Positions 27,901 through 40,602 of a stretch of 64,000 nucleotides of DNA are shown in pieces. A model generated the notes under the pieces. That model was not told where the DNA came from and made no database searches. It saw only the letters and a list, made by a program, of their open reading frames with translations. The translations under genes were made by a program, and so were the position numbers. This DNA comes from Ianthella basta (lineage: Eukaryota > Porifera > Demospongiae > Verongiida > Ianthellidae). Where the stretch lies: the NCBI GenBank assembly GCA_964019415.1, contig OZ025876.1, positions 2,751,772 through 2,815,771 of the forward strand, read 5' to 3'. How positions within the stretch are numbered: the first letter of the stretch is position 1; each line of letters starts with the position of its first letter.

Positions 27901-30900
27901 TGAATCTGCATGCTCAGATACAAAGCTTATATACAAAGTGTTCTGATCATGCAATGTCAGTTATCTTGTGGTGTTCAGCACTTCTGTCTTGTCCTGTCGA
28001 TCATGCATTTTGATCCTTGTTATTGCTATCTTTACACTATGTTTCAAGTGCTCCCTAGTTTATGAATTCAAAATTACCTTTGCTCTCAGGACGAGATATG
28101 TCCCCAGCTATTGTTGGCCCAGAGCCTCCTCTTCAAGCTGGGGGTACTGTACCACCACTGGATCCTACTGCTGATCAGCAAGCCACCTCACCCATCCCTC
28201 CACCTCTACCAACATCATTTGATATTAGTGTGGGTGTACGGCTTGCGAACACAGTTCGCTCTCAAACAGGTGTGAGTTTTTCTGAGTCATTAGCTGCAGC
28301 TGAGACAACACTGAAGTTTGTGGCACAGCAGATTCCACAGCTTGCCGATGTCATGGAGGGGCTCGTTGGAGCACTGGAGGCTTCTCAGGTTGGGAGAGTG
28401 TACTTTTGTACATGTATGCACACATGTATGCGTACAGGTGTATACAGGTCCTGCATGCTAGGAAGATGTACAGTACATGCATACGTAGCCTAGTCCACTG
28501 GATGAATGTGTTGACAAGCTGTGATGGCACTGGCAATAGTAGTTGTGTATTTATACAGTATATGTATGCATGAATGCTATAGTTGAAAAGTGGCATGGTC
28601 TAGCATGTGTTTGTGACTGTATCTCGTCATTCTGAGTACTGTGCTGCTATGATTGTAGGGCCAGTGGGCTGTATATTACTGATACTACATACTTGGATGC
28701 TTGCCTCCTATTGCAATCTCTCTTGGCTGCAGACCTCCTCTGATGCTGAATTGAAGGTTGCATCCAGCGCAGACGTGGACCGCCTGCAGCACCTGTTTGA
28801 CCTGATCAGAGAGTGTCGCGATGACCGGCAGGAGAGGAGCTGGGCTGTGCGGGACGATCTGAGCACCATTGCAGGCCACCTGCAGGAGATGCTGAAGCTA
28901 CTGGTGAGGGACACAGGTGGTGAAAGAATTCTGTCTGCGATGGGAGGGATGTGTGGTTGTGGTTTGCACTATGACCTGTGTGAGTGTGGGTGATGGGGTA
29001 CTGCAAGGAGCTGATCTTCAGTGTTGGTGAGAAAGAGAGTGATCTGTTGCTTTCAGTAGTTTACACATTTTATGGTTCTATAGGACGATGGAGTAATTGT
29101 TATAGAATATTTCGTTGTGGTATGTGTGTTACTACTGGTCACTTCTTTCTCTGTACCTCCAGTCTGATGCAGATCCAGAGGTGTGTAAGCTTGTTGTCCA
29201 AGATAGCAAGTATGAGAATATCTTGGTCTTGGTGGAATATTACCAGATGGTGAGTTTGTTTGATGTATTTTCTCAAAATAGCGTGTTGGGATTCGGACTA
29301 CTGGCTTTGACAGTATGCAATGTCTATGGGCACCATTGTGATATGTACTCACCTTGTGATCACTGTTCAGCCACACATGTCTTATTGCATCTTCATATAC
29401 ATACGTAGTTCAATTTGTACATGCTTGTCAACTTGTATCTTGTCATACTGTCCTGTTGTCCTGGCATATTGCCTTGTGCTCTGTGCTATTTTGTGCAGGA
29501 GTTGCGTTGGCCCCTCCGCTTGCTCCTACTTCAAGTGTTTGGGTCTATCTTTAATCTGGACCCAACTGTCATCAGTGTCTGTTTAAACACCGTGTTACCT
29601 AATGTCCTGGGGAAGGACATACAAGAAAACAAGGATGGCAAGTGTCTTTTCTGTGATACACTTTTGTTGATGTACTGTAATATGATTTGATAAAGGATGG
29701 CTAGATGGCTCTCATTAATGTCCCTTACTTTTTCCTAACTGGTGAAGGCTTTTATTTGGTTCTTGTACGTTCTACGTACGTTAGACTAATGCCCAGGCCA
29801 GCTGAGATAATTAGCAGGGGTTGGAGCAACAGCCAGTACCCACTGTTAGCATGTTCCTTAAAGGTGTTGGACAGGAATCTGACTTGCCCATATGTATATT
29901 ATCCGTGAAGTATCAGATTGTTGAAACAGCAACTGTGGACAACAATTTAGTGCTCTCTTTCTCGTGCTGTGCTACTGATCTTGTATGATTGGGAGGGCGT
30001 TTCTTGTATCTAGCTACCGGGTTTGGAAAGCCAGGGCTGAACAATTTAAGAAGAGTTAATTGGGGCACTCTCTGGACAAGCACATGTACAGACTACCGGT
30101 AACTGCCAAGCCTCACACGTGCAATGTGCAGACGTACCTTTCATATAGAGGTCTGACACTGTAAACCATTACTGGTCCTTTTTCCTCCCATGCAATTGAT
30201 TCAAAGAGCATGGGTACAAAGCTGGTTTGGCAGTTCATGGGATACTTTGGTGTGGTCTTCAAACTGTAGATATACTCACCTCTGTATTGCAGAGTGTGAT
30301 TTTTGTGGCCATAGAGTGTTTGTTCAGTGCCTGTGTTGTGATCTATGTTGCCTACTGTGATGGTGTCTCTTAATTCCCCTTTGCCACTAACAGATCTCCA
30401 GAACCTTCTGTATGTCAGCCTGGTGGCTACAATGCTCTTCTCCACTGGAGAACTCCTCCCACTATTAGTATATGGTATGCCTCTGCTGTCTCTGTGTTCC
30501 TATGTAACTCTCAATACCATAGGAATGTTACACTTGGCATACATAGCATTATGTACTGTTCTCATTGGTTGGGGTGAGCATGAGCAAGCCCCATACTTAT
30601 GTGTAGATAGGGTGTAGGGTGCTTTTGTGGTTCTAAGTGAATCAAATATGTCTCAGACCCAGAGCTTAAAAAGGGACCTTTCAAGGCCATATTGTCTGAT
30701 TTTGGCCTTGTACGGCTGCCAAATCCCTAGGCCCATAAGCATGTCAGTGGACCTGCGCCCTGAAGAATAGATGACAGACTTAATGATATGCCCCCAACTC
30801 ACCGACTGCTCCTGCTAGCATTGGAGTAATGTAAAGTTTGCTTACAGCGCAGAAGAGCACGAAAACAATTGCATTAAAACATGCATTAATGCCGCAGCAG

Positions 30901-32655
30901 TGGTGACAAGATGTGCTGCGGCAATCGATTACTCCTGCTGCTGTTCATCTGCCACCAACTTGTCCGACTGACATTACCCAGCTATCCCAAGTGCCCCCAA
31001 CTATGGCAATTGGTGTGGCTTAGTAGAACCTATTGCACCCCCTACTTGCTACACTGCAGTAGAACCTAGTGTATGTACCTCCTACTTGCTCCACCAACAC
31101 GGCCCTGCTGTCCCAAGTGCCCCGAACTATTGAGAATGGCGTGGATACAGTAGAACCTCAAACAGATGAGCTCAGAGCGACAACAAGATGTGGTGCAGTA
31201 CTTGATTACCTCGCTACTGCTGAATGTTCTTATTCCAGCTGTTGTAAGAGTGTACCCAACTCACTTGCCCATACACATGCCTCCTAACACTCGCCTCCAC
31301 AATGTTTACATTCGTCTAGTATTATTTGTTATAAGGACTTTCATAGTACTGAGCTGCTTTTGGTCTTCTTTTGGTGTAGTATTACATCACAGCACTCTCT
31401 ACGTCACCCTGTTTTCACTCTGTATATCGCATGCAACAACACTGCTACAGACCAGTGGAATGTGGACTTCATTACTGAGATGTTGGACATGGTAGAGGAC
31501 CCCCCTGCTAGTGACACTGAGGACCAAGTGCCTGACAACATAGTAAATGTCATTCTCAGCTTCAATCAGCACTTTCAAGGTACTTGGAAGTTGTCAGAGT
31601 GTGTATAGGTACACTGTTGCTTACTTGAGAATGCATGGTATACTGATCAGTCGTTTCTGCACGTACAACTACCTGGGGACTTTGTGTGAAGGTGTTCTGC
31701 AAGGCCAGCTTATCTGTGCTTATGTTGTGTGGTACTAGCAAGCCACCATGTCTATACATGTGCACATAATCACAAATCATGTGTGTTTGTGTGAGTTAAG
31801 GTGTACTGCAGTGTAATACTGTATTTGTATAAATTGTGCTGGAATAGTATGGTGCTCAGTGAGCATGAGTATTTGTATGGTTTTCATCAGATCCAAGTCG
31901 TAACCTTGTACTGGAATCCCTTCGAGACAATCCCAACCGCAAGACCTTTGGTGAGAAGCTGATGCTGCTTGTCAACCGTGAAGAAGACCCAGTGGCTCTA
32001 AAGGAGCCTCTTGTTCCAGACTCAATGACCAAGCTATGCATTGACCTCTTCTCCGATCGCTCCACTTCTGGTCTTCTGTACACCAGCGACCTTAAGGTGT
32101 TGGTAGACATCATCACTAGGAACCTATCAGACAGGGGCCCTGGGGATGAGGTGAGGTATATGGTGCAAAGTGTGTTCACTGACTGTGGTGACACTGCTGT
32201 CATGGTATGTGAGTGTGGTACAACCTTCTTGCAACTGAATGTTAAGTGTGCGTGTTCTCTAGTTCAGTATTGCTGTGGTGGTGTTATGCCCTCTAATACA
32301 TTGTGCGAAATGCAGTGTGTACATCAGTATACTTACTACATGTAGGTGCCACTGCTCCCCTTTGTATGTCAACCTACTGTATATATGTGTTGTTTTTCCA
32401 CTCTAATCACGGTATTGCTCTAACCATGCCCTGTCTATACCTTTTGTGCAGGTCCGTTTCCACTACTTGAGGCTCCTTCACTGCCTCCTTGGATCCACCG
32501 ACTATGGGGAGCACCTCCATCGACAGGAGACCCTTGCCACGTGTCTCATTCGAATACACAACGAACACGAACCTGAAGGCAAGAGAGACAATCAGGTAGT
32601 GATACAGATCTGGAATGAATTTCCAAACTACTTTCAGCTGGCCTCATCAGTTTGA
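21451..32655 (+). CDS. NCKIPSD: NCKIPSD/SPIN90-like protein with two SH3 domains, 14 exons
   Basis: Exons in phase: 21451-21627, 22417-22506, 22643-22780, 23389-23489, 23599-23696, 23893-23928, 28090-28388, 28733-28903, 29163-29249, 29499-29637, 30394-30474, 31451-31579, 31891-32150, 32452-32655, giving about 669 aa. SH3-1 (residues 4-57, VYRALYDYNSPEKHVLCF ... TTAWWSVR) is followed by SH3-2 (about 67-122, YEAEFDFIAERAGQLSM ... SEWWEMKNSQGQKGLVPVNY), a helical block DEVLQSIDSAIQQIYDEM, a Pro-rich linker and an armadillo-like C-terminal half with family signatures SDADPEVCKLVV, ILVLVEYYQM, LQNLLYVSLVATMLFSTGEL and EKLMLLVNREEDPVALKE. The vertebrate protein binds NCK, N-WASP/Arp2/3 and formins to control actin; this one probably acts in the cytoplasm likewise. 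The human protein has one SH3 domain (from memory), so the second is notable. Exon 10 ends in a GC donor. Intron 6 (4.2 kb) is full of retroelement debris. Confidence 0.92.
21628..22060. repeat. Long (GT)n/(GTGC) compound repeat starting at a splice donor
   Basis: About 430 bp of GT with GCGC and TGCATGCGTG interruptions. A higher-order unit (CATGCATGCG plus GT tract) recurs near 21700, 21850 and 21983. The NCKIPSD exon 1 donor GTGTGTGCG is the first part of the tract. Confidence 0.95.
24679..25690 (-). mobile_element. Decayed LINE reverse transcriptase in NCKIPSD intron 6
   Basis: Minus-strand remnants: NLIPLQKKENLSNLHNWRGI (about 25460-25535) corresponds to the RT box with ..PL.KKGD...NYRGIS, and TLTITTKSKVYIASLRAACA LL (about 24830-24895) to the thumb region preceding the LLYG box. 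Stops and shifts are numerous. Confidence 0.6.
26822..27500 (-). mobile_element. Decayed LTR-retrotransposon gag fragment
   Basis: On the minus strand, frames shift through CFRKFEICSRANGWN, VAKKALKLLTLLEGET, a leucine-rich stretch and finally CCFTCNRVGHIQCDYPK, a damaged CCHC zinc knuckle. This is the layout of a Ty3/gypsy-type gag capsid C-terminal part. No pol or LTR was recognised. Confidence 0.55.
30475..31450. other. NCKIPSD intron 11 with a partial tandem duplication
   Basis: The block TCCCAAGTGCCCCCAACTAT (30984) recurs 127 bp later as TCCCAAGTGCCCCGAACTAT (31111). Between and after them, CAGTAGAACCT occurs twice (about 31055 and 31149) and TTAGTAGAACCT once (about 31020). A short hairpin TGCCGCAGCA / TGCTGCGGCA lies at 30890-30923. 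I see no coding sequence. Confidence 0.7.
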
Positions 32656-33571
32656 CGAACCATAGAATGAGAAAGACTTTGTAGTGTTTTCAGTAGTTGT
32701 ACCGACAATTTTGTGTGATTGTGTTGTAGCATTTCAGTGCTGAAGGATGCACGGTGTTTGCATGAGTGTGTATATTATGATATTATGTTGGTGTGCTTAT
32801 ACATCTTGTATATAGAAACTCAGTCCACACATTTAATCAAGTGTATCCATCCCTAACAGCATTGTTTACCCACAGCAGGCTGAAGCTGAATGCAAACGGC
32901 CACTAGCTATAGTACACACAATGCTAGCTGTTGGTCATTTATTAGGTTTCCATATATTATTGCTAACATGTATTGTAGTATATATATAGGCTTGGTTCTG
33001 TTGACTGAGTGTGAACCAGAAATTAAGGACGTGCATGTGCATGCGCTTGCTGGTCAACTGCAGAGTCTGCACAGTGACACATGGACATGCAGATCTAGCC
33101 AACAAGAACACAATTCATGCATATATATATGCAGGGCTAGTGCCAACAAAGTGCATGCACATGCATGCATGCCACGCCTGGCTGGTGTTGATGTTTGAAG
33201 TATCCATGACCTATACGTGTGTGCCTCCCTGTCGACAGTGTGCTGCCTGCAGTTGCATACCAAAATTATTGCAAAAGTGTAAGATTAATTAAGCATGCAC
33301 TGAGGCCTATAGGTCATATATATTAACTGTAGTGAAGAGCTGGGCATAAAGTAGTTCCAGCCCACAGTAAGAGAGTAATTATAGAGTTTGCATATGCATG
33401 AGATTGTAATAATGTATCATTATATATATGCAGTGGAACCTGTATAAGATGGTCATTATCACCCTTGGACCATAACAAGCAGCAGCCATATTTGGCCAAG
33501 CAAGTCACAAGTCACAAGCTCGGTCACAAGACGAACTCATAACGTAGCTTAGAGGAGGAGGGACGCAGCGA
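32656..33571. other. Intergenic, NCKIPSD / CMF-like A
   Basis: AT-rich non-coding DNA. A single pogo-type MITE end (GCAGTGGAACCTGTATAAGA) occurs at about 33431. There is no gene. Confidence 0.5.
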
Positions 33572-36500
33572 ATGGACATGATGTTGCCCAGCTATCTCTT
33601 ACTGATCATTTTGTCTTCCCTTCATCCGGGGTGCTCTGCTAGATCTGGAGATGGTGGGTTCTCGTATAAGACTCTGCAAGGCGACCCGACTGAGTTTATG
33701 AACTTCAGCATCCCTGTGAAGGACAGGGAGGAGACGAGCAACGCCCTAGAGCTACCGATAGTCTATCTCAGTGCGGGTTTGGACTGGAAATATCCCTTTC
33801 CAGTCGACCCAGTGGACAGCATTGTCGTCAGTGTGGTGTACGGCCGGGCGGAGATGACGGACCTGACGATGACGGCAGTGCTCACGGCACCGGACGGAAG
33901 TCAACCCAAACCCGACTACGACAAAGTTAAACCATTCTCTATCTTTGATGATACGACTGAGGCTGAAGTTCTAGTCCTGCAGTTCCTGCAGCCAAAGCCA
34001 GGCAAGTGGCAACTGGTCCTCAGCATCAAAGGCCCTGCCACTACCAAGCCCATCAAAGCCCTTGTCTGGATTGCCTTCAACAACTCCAGAGCTTGCATCA
34101 CAGCCTACAGTGACAGCACGGACCCACTGGTTGGCAAAGACATGGACATGAACATGATGGTGCCAGACCCAGAGAGGAGAGCACTTGATGGTCGCTCCAT
34201 CCCACTGCCCAACATGATGCAGAATGCAACCATGACTGTGACGTATCCTGATGGAAAGGAGGAAGTGCAAGTGATGTACAAAGAGAAGACTCCAGGGATG
34301 ATGGGAGGAAAGTTTCGACCTCCAATGGCAGGAGACTACACAGTACAGCTTAAAGTGACAGGAGTAGACAATGCATCAGGCTATGAGTTTGCTCGTACAC
34401 TGACTAGGACATTATCTGTTGCATCTCCTTCCCTCAATGTAACTGGTTCCATCAGCAATGACTTGTATCATCACCCGGTGACAGGAAACGAGATCATTCT
34501 CATTCAGGTGGGAGTGAAGTGGGACCCACAGTCAAAGGACACCTATCGTGGGTATGCTGAGGTGTATGGCACAGGGGAGGGCGGTGTGAATGTCCCTGTG
34601 GCTTGGGTTGGTGGTCTGGTACAGGTGAAGCAGACAAGCTCAAGTTCATACATGTTGCAGTTTGAGCTGGACAGTAGATGGCTGATTCTGGCAAATGCTA
34701 CCTTCCCACTCAGTCTTCGCAATTTGACCTTTGAAGAAATTGATGGTTTCATAGAAGTTGTGAAAGTGCAACAATTCCTGAAAGTTTCCAGTGAGAGCAA
34801 ACTAATTGCACGGTGGAGACCGATGATGAAGGCTTCCGATGTGGTCATTACATATGAGATGAGGAATGGTTACAGCCCCTACAGGAAGAAGGCCGCTGAT
34901 ACTGATACTGCTAACGCAGGAGGTGCTATTTTGCTTGTGCATGGCTACTGCGCAGACCATCTCCCATTCCCTACTACACACTTCACCAATCCAGTAGTGT
35001 TCAGTGATTTGAGACAGAATAGAGCCATTGACACTTTTGCCAGGCTCATCATCTCCTTCACTGCCAGTCGTGGCCTCCAGCGCTTCAGTATTGTGGCTCA
35101 CTCACAGGGAGGAATGGCTGCTACACACATGTTGGCATTCTTTTTCACCCCACTGGATGCCATGGTATGTCTCATGATAGTGTAATTCGTATATCTGCAG
35201 AAGCTTCAGAAAGAAGCCTGCATTTATTTCTTTCATTCTATTTCCTCTGTGTAATGTCTATCCATACAGGTGGGCTTTGGAAGAGTGATTCAATCTGTGG
35301 GTACTCCATATGGGGGGAGTCCCCTAGCCAGCTTTGCAACACTTGGGGAGTTCCTTGGTGTAGCCTGTGGGGCCAATGATGATCTAACAGTTAATGGAGC
35401 TGAGAGGTGGCAAAGAATGATACCATCAAGTGTCCAAGGTCAAGTGTTCTTCTACACTACTCAGGTCAGTAGTATTTTCCTGAAGGTTTAGCTGTAGTCA
35501 CTCACCTATGATATGAAGGCAGCTATGGTGAGGCTGGGATGCTGTATGTCAAGTCAGTGCCACTGATCTGTGCAGTATTCAGCAAAACTGATATGCAGAT
35601 TGCGTATCAGTCACATTATAAAACTGAGACAGACAATACCATAGCTATAGGCTATTCATTAGTGATATGCAAGCAGTTGTTAGAAAGGTATTGCTGCAAA
35701 ATGCTATACCCGTGGCAGATCTAGGAATTTGTATAGGGGGGTGGTGCTGTAGGGGGTCTGGGGCATTCACCCAGAGAATGTTTTTATAAACAGAGGCATT
35801 TTGCATGGCTTATTTAGACGTTTGTTCGCTACAATTCCAGTTTTTTGCTAAACCTTTAGTTTGTCAATTTCTGTCCATTTGTAGCCTCGTTCCCAGGCTG
35901 TCTGCGTTTATTAGTGCGTGGACGGAAAGAATGGCCTGGGCACCACTGTTCCCATGCTCCCCCCCCCAAAAAAACTGGGGGGGGGGGAGCACCAGATAAC
36001 ATTGTATATGTTTCCGTAATCTACGTGTAAAAGAGTATAGGTGAACTATGAAATGGCCAGCAAGGAAACGCTGAGAACAGTCTGAACCAGTCCAGTTTGG
36101 GTAGGACGTTACCAACGTTAGTCAGTTTGCTGAGATGCTTTGATATGCGGTGCCAGTGATTTTCAAACTCTGTGCACGGAACTGACGGGAGGAAAGCAGT
36201 CTCACTAATGTCATCTGGATCTAATACCGCTCTCGGTAAGGCTGTGTGCTGACTATTGCATGCATGTGAGGCTGTCTGACTCTTGGTCACATTCCAAAAT
36301 AGCATTTCTCTGCTATTGTAAGCTGAGCCGTTCTGCCCTAGCCTGCTAGCTGCTACATATACGAGTGCAAGGGATATCCACAGCGATGAAGCTTCCAGAA
36401 GCTGTGCTCTTCGCGACAGCCTTGCTGTACATCTTCTCCAAGGCAAGGCAGGCAAATACCTAAAGCTGAAGCTCTTACGAGCTAGTTATTTGCTGGAAAA

Positions 36501-37749
36501 TCTTTGTGCATGCACTAACAGTGGTCCCCAGGCCATCTTTTCTGCCCCCGCGCTAATCAACTTGGACGGCCTGGGAACGAGGCTAGTCAATTTGTTAACT
36601 GATCCTTTCCTTAGACTAAGTTTACACCTATAAACGTGCAACTTCTGCTACTGCAGTATTATTGCAGTAGCAGAATGAGCAAATGCAATGGGTGAACAGG
36701 CCAAAGCGGCCTACCTTATCAAGGGTGTCACCAGAGGCGGGTTCGGGGGTTTGGACGAAACTCCCTCCCTCCTGACTGTGGCCATGAATTATGTGCATTT
36801 AGGTAGCTAGAAGTCTGGCACACGCACTAGCTAGCAGACAGTGTCTCCTTTAACGGTAAATGGTTACGTACCAGACCCCACCTGTCCGTTGGTGGCCATT
36901 TATTCGTGATGTCATATGAGTCATACAGTATGCATCCTTGGTACTAGAACCCCCCCCCCCATCCCAGATTCCTGGGTGCACCCTTGCTTATGATGCCACT
37001 GATTGGATAACATGGCCATCTTAACACTTGCAAGATGTTATTTTGGTTTAATTTACAGTTATATCAATAGATAATATCTGTATATAGGCAGTGAACTACT
37101 AAACAGAAGTGTTCTGAATGATTCCCAGGCTAAATCAACAATTAGAAGAGTATTCAGGTAAATAGAAAATTCTGATAGGGGGCTGAAAGGTGGGGCAATT
37201 GCCCCCAGTGCCCCCCCTCCTCCCCAGATTCACTACCGTATACAAGTCTGAGTATTCTGTTGTTATCCATCCTGCTAATATATGTGCAGTATTTGTAGGA
37301 CTGCAAATGGTAGCACTAACATGACACGCATGATCTACACGGTCAATCTCTCCCACAACATGTCAAGCTCTTATATGCACCCACTGCAGGTGACAGAAGA
37401 CTCACTGTCAACTGGTCTTGCATAAATATGTACATTGCATGGAACTTGCATTTAATTTATGCTTGTTGCATGCTCTATTCAAGCCAATATTGCTATGATG
37501 TATTAAAACATCTCATACAATCCTTCTCTTCTGCAGGCTGGTTCATTTTTCCTGCCTTGTAGTTTTCTCTCCAATTCTTTTCTGTCCTCACCTAATGACG
37601 GAGTAGTGGAGCTGAGCAGGGCAAAGCTTCCTTTTGGCAACCATGTTTCTGACACCAGTGGAGAGTGCCACACTGATGACTTCAACTGGCCTTCACAGAC
37701 AATAAACAGGGGAAGAAATGCAGAAATGAATAGGCTGGCTGCAAGATGA
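33572..37749 (+). CDS. Conditioned medium factor-like secreted alpha/beta hydrolase, copy A (intact)
   Basis: Exons 33572-35164, 35270-35464 and 37537-37749 give about 666 aa. There is a signal peptide at residues 1-25 (LLLIILSSLHPGCSA). Residues 30-440 form an extracellular region with N-glycosylation sites, a Met-rich stretch (KDMDMNMMVPDPERRALDGR, TPGMMGGKF) and Ig/beta-sandwich-like character. A C-terminal alpha/beta-hydrolase domain follows: GGAILLVHGYC near residue 455, nucleophile box SIVAHSQGGMAA (Ser511), VGFGRVIQSVGTPYGGSPLA in exon 2, and SSPNDGVVELSRAKLPFGNH with ECHTDDF in exon 3, which probably supply the acid and His. The layout and C-terminal motifs resemble conditioned medium factor, the Dictyostelium density-sensing glycoprotein, and its bacterial relatives (from memory). 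The role in this animal is unknown. Exon 1 is near-identical in two other loci; this is the only copy with an unbroken frame. Confidence 0.85.
35882..36585. mobile_element. MITE with 17-bp TIRs in copy A intron 2
   Basis: TAGCCTCGTTCCCAGGC (35882-35898) is exactly inverted at 36569-36585. GTCAATTT occurs just outside both ends, a possible target duplication. Copy C lacks the whole 35858-37350 stretch, so at least this part is an insertion. The related short element at 58428-58510 has ends AGTCTCGTTCCCAG. Confidence 0.75.
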
Positions 37750-38989
37750 ATTCCAAGTAGACTAAGTGCTTTATAAACAGTAAGAGGTGTATTTCTACAA
37801 CTAAATGCTTGTAAGTAAAAATTAGTTTAATTGCATGCATATTATGCATGCACATTGCTTTTCGCTATCAGTACCATTCCTGTTATACTGCATGAAGCAT
37901 GTTATATATACCTGATTGAAACACCAATATACTATTACATGCATTATTGTGTTATTGTATTATTGCATTAATAGTTGATTCCAATAGGAACTCAGCAATA
38001 TTTGCATATGCATAGTTATGATAATTGCAATGGGATTTAATTTTCCACTAATGTTTAACTGGTATTGCCTAGCCATGCATGCACATGCATATGAATACAG
38101 TGAGTACTCTACATGGTACCAGAGCACGCTAGTTAGATATGTGTCTAAACATGACACAAAACTATTCAAGCAGTGTGGTATTTGAAGCATGGATGGGTAG
38201 CCATGTATAAAACAGTTCATCCTTGAAGCACTTACACTTGATTGCAATATTGCACTGGTCACTATGCATTCCAGAGGCAAAGAATCCTGCATGAAAGTGA
38301 CAACAACGACATGCAATCATCCATGATACCACTTGGCTAGCTATAGCTAGCTACCTGCATGCACATGCAGGTTATGCCAAAAGTAGAATTAATTAGCTAA
38401 ACAGCTATCGAGTTAAAATCTGTGTAAGTTGTAGTTGCCTATTACTGTTAACTGTGTATTGAAGGAAAGCCAAAGAAGTACAGAGCACTGTCTTGTATTG
38501 CAAATTCTGTTGCCACATTCGTGCTTCGCATTTCGTTATTAACAGTGTTTTCCTATGCTACAATATAAAATTAAGGCAGCATGCAATATGGCGAAATAGC
38601 AACGTTAATAAAGGCGTTCGAAACTTGAAGTACGAGAATGGCAGCAGAATACGCTATGCAGGAAGTGTTCAGCACTTCTTCTGCTGTCGATCCTGGCAGG
38701 AAGACCTGGAGAAATCGCTATGGGGTGATAAAGTAGCTACCACGATTGCCATGCAGCGATTAACTTGCTGCCAGGAGAGTAGCTATAAAGCAGGCTAAGT
38801 GGACTACATGCAGCACGATTGTCTTGTTCCAGTTGTATGTCCGTGCATGTTCAAGTTGAGACTGCTTCTGTGCTCGAAGGGAAAAGGCTAAAACGACCAT
38901 CATGTACCAATGTACATAGGCCATTCCGATCCAGTTCCCAGTTGTGAATCGAGAAAACTATATCGAAAGCAACATACTCACTCACTGAG
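37750..38989. other. Intergenic, downstream of CMF-like A
   Basis: AT-rich non-coding DNA with TGCATGCA-type runs. I see no gene. Confidence 0.5.
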
Positions 38990-40227
38990 ATGCTTGGGGT
39001 CATGGGGAACAGACTGCAGTACATCCATGCCCATGATGCCATCCTCCTCCTTCGCCACGCCTTAGCTATTCCTAAGCTGCTTTACACCCTTCGCACTTCT
39101 CCTTGTATTGCCTCTCCGGAGCTTGTGGCCTATGACAACATGCTAAGGGCCATCACTAGCAGTGTCACCAACACCCACTTTGGAGAACAGGATTCATCCT
39201 GGACACAGGCCTCCCTTCCGGTGAAGCACGGCGGCCTGGGCATCCGGAGCGCAGTGCAGCTTGCACCTTCCGCCTTCTTGGCTTCTGCAGCTGCCTCCTC
39301 TAATCTTGTTTGCCAAATCCTTCCAGACTGCCTGGCAGGCACCCTGGACACTGCTAGGGAGGAGGCCCTGGCTGCCTGGAGACAGGGTTCAGACGTCACC
39401 CCTCCATCAGAACATGCTTCCCATCATCAAAGGAACTGGGACCTCCCCAAAGTTCTAGAGACCTCTGCATCTCTACTGGAGGCTGCACCCAACATCCAAT
39501 CCCGAGCACGACTGTTAGCAGCTGCTAACAAAGAGTCCGGAGCATGGCTGAACACCCTTCCAGTCTCATCACTGGGACTGAGGATGGATGATGACACTGT
39601 CCGGGTGGCAGTGGGCCTCCACCTTGGGATTCCCCTGTGCCGGCCGCATCAATGCAGCCTGTGTGGGGCTGAAGTTGACAACCTAGCCACCCACGGCCTC
39701 AGCTGCAGACGAAATGAGGGACACCACCCTTGACACGCAGCCCTGAATGAAATCATCCATCGTTCACTGTCCTCAGCACACATCCCTTCTCGTCTTGAAC
39801 CTTCTGGAGTCTATCGCACAGATGGGAAACGACCTGATGGCATTTCAATGGTGCCGTGGAGGCATGGGAGGGTCTTGGTCTGGGATGCAACATGCCCAGA
39901 TACCTTTGCCCCTCCCATGTCTCAAGTGCTGCAACATCCTCTGGTGCGGTAGCAAAGCAGGCAGAACAGGCAAAGAAGGCCAAGTATGCCCACCTGGATG
40001 CGAGCCACTACTTCGTCCCGTTGGCGGTCGAGACATTGGGAGTCCTAGGCCCGGAGGCTCTCCTATTTCTGCGGGACCTGGGACATCGGCTCAAGGAGGC
40101 AACAGGAGAACCAAGATCCCACCAGTTTCTGCTGCAGCGATTGTCAGTGGCAGTGCAGCGGGGAAATGCCGCGGCGGTGCAGGGAACCCTGAAGGGATCC
40201 ATGGACTCTGGGTGGGATGGGTATTGA
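38990..40227 (+). mobile_element. LINE 3' part with restriction-like endonuclease domain
   Basis: The RT thumb is represented by AILLLRHALAIPKLLYTLR and SLPVKHGGLGIRSAV. Then come a Cys/His knuckle (CSLCGAEVDNLATHGLSC), a PD-(D/E)xK-like block ([13 protein letters not shown] ... [11 protein letters not shown]) and a terminal LQRLSVAVQRGNAAAVQGTL. The frame breaks at about 39733 and again near 39950, after which it stays open to 40227. It is a 5'-truncated non-LTR retroelement of the type whose endonuclease lies C-terminal to RT, followed by a TTTG-rich tail. Confidence 0.75.
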
Positions 40228-40602
40228 CTCTCCTTCTTTGTTTATTTGTTTGTTTGTTTGTCTGTACGCTGTTATTAATTTACTTTAGTTTTCTGTGATT
40301 GTATTATCACTAATTTTATAGGCACACCAAATAATTTCAGAACTGCTAATTTGTTATATTATATGATCTAAAACTCTACTTGAATTAATACCGAAATTCA
40401 ATTCAATTCTTATTAACATGGACCATGCCACATGGTGGCACTAGGACTCACTGTGGTCCAATGTAGCACACGCAAACATAAGAAACATCATGTAGATAGT
40501 TAGTTGATGAGTAAATCAGGGTATCTGTGCCATAGCTAACAGGAAAAAGCATTGTGCCATTGTTACTACAACAGGAGGGGGGAAGAGATGAGAACAACAC
40601 AA

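Noticed and set aside
33916..34325. Antisense ORFs over CMF-like exon 1 (also at 54250-54477 and 61450-61873)
   Set aside because: They are conserved only because the sense exon is conserved; they have no start context, domains or splice signals.
39753..40202. Minus-strand ORFs opposite the LINE endonuclease at 39-40 kb
   Set aside because: They are shadows; the plus strand carries the recognisable knuckle and PDG/WDATC motifs.
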